DNA from: Azolla pinnata
Lineage: Eukaryota; Streptophyta; Polypodiopsida; Salviniales; Salviniaceae
DNA: 27,153 nucleotides
Assembly (NCBI GenBank): GCA_037176905.1
Contig: JBBBWG010006036.1
Location: forward strand, 1 to 27,153
Direction of reading: 5' to 3'
Shown here: positions 20,702 through 27,153 of the stretch, piece after piece
Layout: the number at the start of each line of letters is the position of its first letter
Numbering within the stretch: position 1 is the stretch's first letter
Notes under the pieces: generated by a model
The model's database searches: none
What the model was told of the DNA's origin: nothing
What the model saw: only the letters and a program-made list of their open reading frames with translations
Made by a program: the position numbers and the translations under genes

Positions 20702-20950
20702 TGTTACTTTAACCACCTTCATCCGAGCATGTGTCTAGAGATTGACTATACAATGAAGTTACGTGCACATTTAGAGATGGCTTGTTGTTACTTTAACCAC
20801 CTTATCCGACCATGTGTCTAGAGATTGACTATACAATGAAGTTACGTGCACATTTAGAGATGGCTTGTTGTTACTTTAACCACCTTCATCCGACCATGTG
20901 TCTAGAGATTGACTATACAATGAAGTTACGTGCACATTTAGAGATGTCAA
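20702..20950 (+). repeat. 83/84-bp tandem triplication within family A
   Basis: GAGATTGACTATACAATGAA recurs at 20738, 20821 and 20905. The last two units are almost identical, so this is a recent expansion. The open frame 20812-21015 is produced by the repeat. Confidence 0.95.
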
Positions 20951-21820
20951 GCCGTAAAAGTAGAAAATTTGAGCTCCATGGTAGCGTATATTTTATAAAT
21001 GTTATTTTAATTTGATTTGATCAGGATATTTGCATTCTATGTTTATTGAAATACTCTAATTTCTGAGAGAATATTGAATAAAATAATGAAAAATGTCAAA
21101 CACATTTATCTCAGTGAATAGAGTGTTAGTTTCTTGAGTAAAAAGTCGAAGGCTCGATTCCTTCAACCTAATATGTTCGTTAAGTTTTCTAATTAACCGC
21201 ATTCCTAGTGTTCGTAAAGTGGCTTTGCTCTAGTGTCTTCCATAGAAGATTTAAATTGGGAGATGAAGGTTTGAACATCTATCTCTTGACTATTTCCTAG
21301 TGGTTCCGCTTGGTTTGCTACTTTAACCACCTTTAGCCGAGCATGTGTCATAGAGCGTCTAATTTGATTTGATCATGATTTTTATATTCTATGTTTATTT
21401 TAACACACTAGCGTTTCCCGTGAAATATTTAAATTGGAAGAGATTAGTTGGAACATTGATCTCCTTACTCTTTTTTTTGCTAGAGGGTGTGCTAGGTCCT
21501 ACTACTTGTGTTTGTTAGGTTTGGTACTTGAACCACATAACTAATCTCCGTAAACCGCCATTGCTATAGAATTTGCCATTGAATATTTAAATTGGGAGAG
21601 ATTGTCGATCTCTTAACTTTTTCCTAGAGGGTGTGCTAGGTCTACTACTTTACCCACCTTCAGTCGACTGTGTCCTAGAGTGTTAAAACTACCAAAGGTT
21701 AAGTATACAATGACATGAGCTTGTTATTACCAGATGTGTCGTAAATGCTAATTTAATTTGATATGATTGTGATTTTTTAAATTCTATGTTTATTTAAACA
21801 CATTAAAATTGGAAAATAAA

Positions 21821-21998
21821 GCCACCCGCAGGCTAAAGGTGGATTATTCAGAGCAGGTGCAATGGACAATGGTGATGGTATAGCTATAGGTTGGTTAGGT
21901 CACGCCATCTTTAAAGATAAGGGAGGTTGTGAGCTTCTCAACCTACCTAAAGCTCTGTCATAACCGAATTGAAACCTCCTTGCCAATCTTCTCCTCCC
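21821..21998. other. unidentified ~180-bp insert in the family A array
   Basis: A more GC-rich block (GCCACCCGCAGGCTAAAGGT ... CTTCTCCTCCCGG) is flanked on both sides by family A sequence and shared with no other copy here. No protein similarity was recognised in either strand. Confidence 0.5.
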
Positions 21999-22588
21999 GG
22001 AATGTTTATTTGATTTGATTTGATCGTGATTTTTTACATTGTATGTTTATTTAAACACATTAAAATTTAGAAATTATATTGTATAAAATTATAGAAAATT
22101 TGAAGTACTTGTAGCTCAGTGGATAGAGCTTCTGTTTCCTAATAGTGTTAGTTTGACAACGTTACTAGTGTGTTAGTTTGACAACCTTCTCTGTAAGGCA
22201 CCTTTGCTTGAGCATTTCCTGTTGAACATTTAGATTAGCGGAGATGACCAGAGGTTTAGTTTTCAATGAAATGAGGTGTGCATTTAGAGATGTCAAGCTC
22301 TAAAACTTGAATTTTCCAAGCTTGTTGGTAGTAGATGTGTTACAAATGTTATTTTGCTTTGATTGGATCGGGACGTTGACATTTTGCTTAAAGGCGGCTT
22401 TGCTTGAGCAATTCCTATAGAACATTTAGATTAGCGAAGATGACCAGAGGTTTAGTTTTCAATGAAATGAGGTGTGTATTTAGAGATGTCAAGCTCTAAA
22501 ACTAGAATTTTCCAAGCTTGTTGGTAGTAGATGTGTTACAAATGTTATTTAACTTTGATTGCATCGGGATTTTGACATTTTTCTTAAG

Positions 22589-25500
22589 CTTGAGGGAAAC
22601 CATAGCTTGCTACTTGAAATTTTCAAACTCAAGCTCACCACAATATTTCATGTAACTCATATGTTGGCTTAGCTGCTATCTAAACGACTCTTTTTATCCA
22701 AATAATTTAGAAATACACGACCATGGCTAAAATCATAACGTCACTGTACGTGGGGCTCAAACCAATGACAACAATGTTATGAGCCTTATGTTATATCAAG
22801 TAAGTTAAGTTGACCATTATCATGAGGTTTTTTTTTTAAGCATTATGATCACTAATTTCTTCTCTGTTATAGTTTTAATATAGGTATTTTTATTTTTTTT
22901 TACAACATTGCATACAATTGTTTTGCATCTCGCATTTTCAAGAGTTTTCGCTTGATATGGAATCCTACTCATTCAATAGAACATCGATCATCAGCTAAAA
23001 TTCTTGAAGATCTAAACTAGTTTTAGGAACAAAAAGGTCATGATTTGGATGGTTTGTAACGCATTAGATGCTAACTACATCGCAAGTTGGAACAAAAGAC
23101 ATGTTAGAGTTATAACATATACAAGTATAAGTGTGGACAAACCATCATGTGAGTTGCGATGATACTCACCTATCGTTTAAATTCATAATATATGAGTGTT
23201 ACGGAAGAAAAATTGTTGTTTACTAAGAAATGGTTCGGTTCGAACTATATCGTGATCAAAATTTTTCAATGAAAGAAACCTTATAGCAATGCGCTAAAAT
23301 TTGTTAGTGAGATACACATGTGTGTGGGAAAAGGACCCAGATAGAAACAAGAATTTTCTACACAAAAAGATACAAATCATAACATAGTTGAGTTAAGCTT
23401 GAAGGAAGCCATAGCTTGTTATTTGAAATTTTGAAACTCAACTAGGGTCAGGGTAAATTTTGTAACCAATGTTTTTGGGTCGCTACTATTTGAAACCACA
23501 ATAAATCATCAAAATTGTAAGTCGGCTAAGTAGGTTGACACTAGTTCCCTAACCATCTATCGTGTCCGATAAGCATCAACTAACGTACAAACTCTCCTAT
23601 TAAAGTAATTTATGAAAACAAAAGCCAACTAAAATCAACATGTCGCCGACCAAGGGTCTCGAGCCCATGACCACAAGGTTGAGAGGCTTAGGTCGACCAA
23701 TGCCATAAGCTTTACATGACCAACTTTTTCTTTTCTAACCTTATTACTTTTTTCTTATAATTTCAATATAGGTATTGTTATTCTTTTGACGATATTGTAT
23801 AGAAATGTTTTGCATCTCGCATTTTCAAGAGCTTTCTCTTAATATGGAGTCCTACTTATTATGTAGATCATTGATCATTAGCTAAAATTCTGAAAGAATT
23901 AAACTAGTTTTAATAACAAAAAGGTCATGATTTTGATGGTTTGTAACGCATTGGATGTTAGCTAGATCCATACGACCGCAAGCAACAAAATTCATGTTGG
24001 AGTCATAAATATGCAAGTATAAGTGTGGACAAACCATCATGTGAGTTGCAATGACACTTACTTACCATTTAAATTCATAACACGTGAGTGTTACTAAAGA
24101 AAAATGGGTGTAAAAAAAGGTTCTAAGTATGTGCTGATAAAAATTTTCCAATGAAGGAAACATTATAGCAATGTGAAATTTTTTTCGAGTGAGTGAGATA
24201 CACATGTGTGTAAGAAAAGATCCCAAATATGATCAATAATTTTTTGTGCTTTATGCACAAAAAAGCACAAATCATAACATATTTGAGTTAGGAAACCATA
24301 ACTTGCTACTTGAAAATTTTCAACTTAACCTCTGTCAGGCGTGAATGACGCAACCTATGTTTCTCGGTTGTAGCTATTGAAAACCACAATATTTCATCTA
24401 AATCGTAAGTTTAATTAGTTGGTTGACAAATTGTGTCCATCCTACCATCAATTATCGAACCAACTCTTTTTATGCAAAAAATTTAATTAGAAGATACAAA
24501 TGTGGCTAGAATCATGATGTGATAGACCAAGAGGCTCAAACCCATGACCATAAGATTTGCTCAACAAACTGAGCTAGGTTGGCCAATCCCATTATCTATT
24601 TCTACATTTCTAGCCTATATGATTTACGAATTGTTTCTCTCTTCTAGTTTCAATATAGAAATTGTTGTTCGTTTTATGATATTGTGTACAAATGTTTTGC
24701 ATCTCGCGTTTTCAAGAGCTTTTGCTTGATATCCAATCCTACTCATTAAGGAAAACGTGTATCATTTGCTCAAATTCTTACAAAGTTAAACTAGTCTTAA
24801 GAACAAAAAGGTCATGACTTGGATGGTTTGTAATGCATTGGATGTTAGGTAGATCTATACGACCATAAGCAACAACATTCATTTTGGACAAACCATCATA
24901 TGAGTTGTGATGATACTAACGATTTTCAATTTATAACATATGAGTGTTATTGAAGAAAAATTGGTTTAAAAAAAAGGTAAAAAAAAAGGTTCAAACTATA
25001 TGCTCATAAAATTTTTTTATTAAAGGAAACATTATAGCTATGCACAAAAAATGTTGAGTTGGTGAGATACATGTGTGTAGGAAAAGGTCCAAAATAAAAA
25101 CAATAATTTTCTGTCAAAAAAGTACAATTATAACACATTTGAGTTTACTTAAGCATGAAGGAAACCGTAGCTTGCTACTTAAAATGTTTGATCTCAACCT
25201 TGATCAGGGGTAAATTACATACTCCATGTTTTTTGTTTGTGGCTATTGAAAAACCATAATATTTCATCTAAACCATAAGTTTGCTTAAGCGGTTGATAGT
25301 AATTTTCGAACCATGTATGGTTTGTTATAAAAGCATCAACTATAATCAAATTGGCTCTTCTAATCCAAATAAATGGGAACACATAACACTGGCTGAAATC
25401 ATAATGACGTGAACATGGAGCTCAAACCAATAACCACAAGGTTAAGACTAGCCTTGTACTCTAGGGGTTGAGCTAACTTGCCATACTTTTTTGTTATAGT

Positions 25501-25761
25501 TTCATTAGGTATTAGTGTTTGGTTTACAATATTATGTACAATTGTTTTGTATCTTGCACTTCCAAGAGCTTTCCCTTGGTATGGAATCCTACTCATTAAG
25601 GAGAATGCCGATGAATAGCCCAAATTCTTAAAGAACTAAACTAGTTTTAATAACAAAAAGGTCATCATCTAGCTGTTAGCTAGATCCATATGAGCGCAAG
25701 CAACAAAATACGTGTTGGAGTCATAACATATAGAAGTATATGTGTGGAGAAACCATCATGT
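22589..25761. repeat. family B tandem repeat, ~0.82-0.88 kb units with a tRNA-Lys-like module
   Basis: Units begin with GGAAACCATAGCTTGCTACT-like sequence near 22594, 23412, 24291 and 25160, so periods are about 820-880 bases. Each has, in order, CCACAATATTTCATCTAAA, a minus-strand tRNA-like module (about 22744-22808, 23643-23712, 24515-24583, 25405-25483), TTTTGCATCTCGCATTTTCA, TTGATATGGAATCCTACTCA, AACAAAAAGGTCATGATTTG and GTGTGGACAAACCATCATGT. Units differ by many substitutions and indels, so the array is old. No open frame is conserved among units. The fourth unit is cut at 25761 by a transposon fragment. Confidence 0.88.
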
Positions 25762-26830
25762 CACTTTTGTATCTGCTGTGGATAGTAGTGTTGTGCCATC
25801 CTGTTGAGCAGACATATCTGTGCTAGTCGGCACAACTATATTGGCACCATGATCTATTGGCCCCAGTTCTAGCAACAAGGACTGGAAGAGTGGTTTTGTA
25901 CATGGCGCCATCGATATCACATACCAGCACTTCTCATTATGCATTACATGTTGGAAAATGGCCTACATGACGTAACAATACAGGGTTGGAAACTATTTAA
26001 AAAATATAGTATACTTAAAATATCACTATATTGTTTACGAACAACCTACCTGTTCACAATGAGATGGTAGGATGAGGGTCCCTCCTTGGCATATAAAATT
26101 GCGTGGAGTCAATCGTCGTAAAGCCATTGGCATCTACATTGATAGAACATTGTGGGTGCTTACCCAAAACATCCTTAAACCATCTGACATCAAAGACAAA
26201 TACATCGAATCTTCGTAAGTCTAGCTTAATGATGTTTTGGATAATTCCATAATATTCCTACTCCTGTCCATCCTCCCCCTCATACATGCCAATCATCCAG
26301 AATCAGATGTATACCAGTTCCAATCAATGGCTTTAGTGCGACAATGTGTCCGCCCAACCAAATTGCAGTATAATAGGTGCATTGTATCATTAATAAAACA
26401 TATTGTTTCAGAAATTCGAACATTTTTAGTATTAGCTCTAAATTAGAGTTTCGAAATGGCGGACGACGACCATAATCACGATAGACGTGGGCACTCCCAT
26501 GTTCGATGGATAGATAGGCCACATGGTACTTGTCCACCCAAGATCTCATAACTTGCGTGTTTAGGATGTAAAAGTTGTTCAACTTCGAACAAAGCTCCCA
26601 ACCTAAACTGATAGAGTGGCCCATCCCTTGATGAGCGACGATGGATCCATCTTCTACTCTCACATCTATCACCAATAGTGAATGTCAGATGGAGAAGGGG
26701 TGGGGCAATGAAGAATCAACCTCATGTAAATGCAGTGAAATGAATAATAAGCCCTCTTGGATCAATCACCCTTTGCTCAAAAAATCGGTCATGGTAAACA
26801 ATCCTATACCTTGTACTGAAAATTCCTGTT
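25762..26830 (-). pseudogene. CACTA (En/Spm) transposase fragment, DUF4216 region
   Basis: On the minus strand, 26675-26280 encodes a 131-codon open frame whose LNNFYILNTQVMRSWVDKY resembles the C-terminal part of the TNP2/DUF4218 region. About 26260-26050 then reads YYGIIQNIIKLDL, VFVFDVRWFKD and VDANGFTTID, the DUF4216 signature. A frameshift and GTAGGT donor-like site follow, and 25944-25760 continues with HNEKCWYVISMAP, which fits the expected end of DUF4216 (VFYV...W.VV...P). Domain order agrees with TNP2-type transposases. There are no CACTA terminal inverted repeats at the edges, so this is an internal, decayed piece. Confidence 0.75.
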
Positions 26831-27050
26831 GAAGTCATAACATATACAAGTATAATTGTGGAAAACCATCTTGTGAGCTGCGATCATACTCACTTATCAT
26901 AACATATTGATGTTACTTAAGAAAAATTGGTGTTAAAGAAGGTTCGAACTAATGCTAATAAAAAAATTTCAATGAAGGAAACATTAGAGCAATGCGCAAA
27001 GAGTTTACTTAAGCTTGCTAGTGAAATTTTTAAACAACCTAGTGTTGGGG
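26831..27050. repeat. family B repeat resuming after the transposase fragment
   Basis: GTCATAACATATACAAGTAT and GTGGAAAACCATC repeat sequence already present at 25717-25760, then the unit continues (GATACTCACTTATC-like, CAATGAAGGAAACATTAGAG, TTTACTTAAGCTTGCTA) and fades near 27050. The last ~100 bases are not assigned. Confidence 0.8.
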
Positions 27051-27153
27051 ACGAAGGTCGTCAGGCGGAACAAGCACTGGCTTCCAACAGTATGGTGGAA
27101 GCGTGAAGGCGTGGGTAGAAGCAAAGAGAAGATCAGATCTGAAGGAGGAGGCT

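Larger units (their letters stand above)
19433..22588 (+). repeat. family A repeat array with tRNA-like boxes
   Basis: A 3.2 kb array of rearranged copies of a several-hundred-base unit. Landmarks are AGAGATGTCAAGCTCTAAAAC, GGTAG(C/T)AGATGTGT..AAATG (near 19513, 20033, 20387, 21723, 22327, 22523), ATTCTATGTTTATTTAAACAC, and GGTGTGCTAGGTCTACTACTT. Several copies carry a plus-strand tRNA-like head: 20158-20211, 20514-20576 (box A-like TAGCGGCTTGGTGG, box B-like GGTTCGCCC), 21106-21170 (GGCTCGATTCC) and 22111-22150 (GTAGCTCAGTGGATAGAGC). This suggests a tRNA-derived SINE or SINE-bearing unit. No open reading frame of note is present. Confidence 0.8.

Noticed and set aside
20702..20950. Regular direct repeats that might suggest a CRISPR array
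   Set aside because: The units are contiguous 83/84-base tandem copies without distinct spacers, in a plant genome.

Overview
This is nuclear DNA of a seed plant, most likely a flowering plant. It is AT-rich and intron-rich, with GT...AG introns, plant-specific gene families (an organellar seryl-tRNA synthetase with a transit-peptide-like N-terminus and an EPF-like secreted peptide), plant-type transposon relics and a 100-N scaffold gap (10086-10185). I cannot name the species.

Layout. Positions 1-520 are a minisatellite that runs up to the first gene. Positions 598-6357 (+) are a ten-exon organellar seryl-tRNA synthetase; every intron phase closes and the product is 518 residues. After an unassigned stretch, 7769-8182 (-) is a short intronless membrane protein of the TMEM234/UPF0546 family. 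Positions about 8300-9010 are degenerate ~190 bp tandem repeats and 9053-9076 is a GA microsatellite. Positions 9225-12294 look like a broken partial duplicate of the synthetase gene. A copy of exon 6 end/intron 6/exon 7 start lies at 9225-9389, and a 26-base exact copy of the exon 7/intron 7 junction lies at 12269-12294. Between them sit a decayed Ty3/gypsy gag on the minus strand, a candidate LTR with a perfect six-unit heat-shock element, the assembly gap, and a decayed Ty1/copia integrase region on the plus strand.

Positions 13508-15848 (+) are a three-exon EPF-like (EPFL) cysteine-rich signalling peptide. Its C4-C5 loop carries an unusual in-frame tandem-repeat expansion, and a MITE-like inverted-repeat element lies in its second intron. 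It is followed by two tandem arrays (15905-16165 and 16317-16750), the second with plant telobox motifs in several monomers.

From about 18.1 kb to the end there is no intact gene. Two repeat families fill most of the space. Family A (19433-22588, plus-strand tRNA-like boxes) is a complex array. Family B (22589-27050, with partial copies at 18146-18420 and 19270-19432) is an ~0.82-0.88 kb tandem repeat carrying a minus-strand module derived from tRNA-Lys. One family B unit is split by a CACTA transposase (DUF4216) fragment at 25762-26830.

The three genes have no evident functional link: organelle translation, a small membrane protein, and extracellular developmental signalling. The strongest leads are the expanded EPFL loop, the heat-shock-element LTR beside a gypsy gag, the split synthetase duplicate, and the tRNA-bearing satellite.
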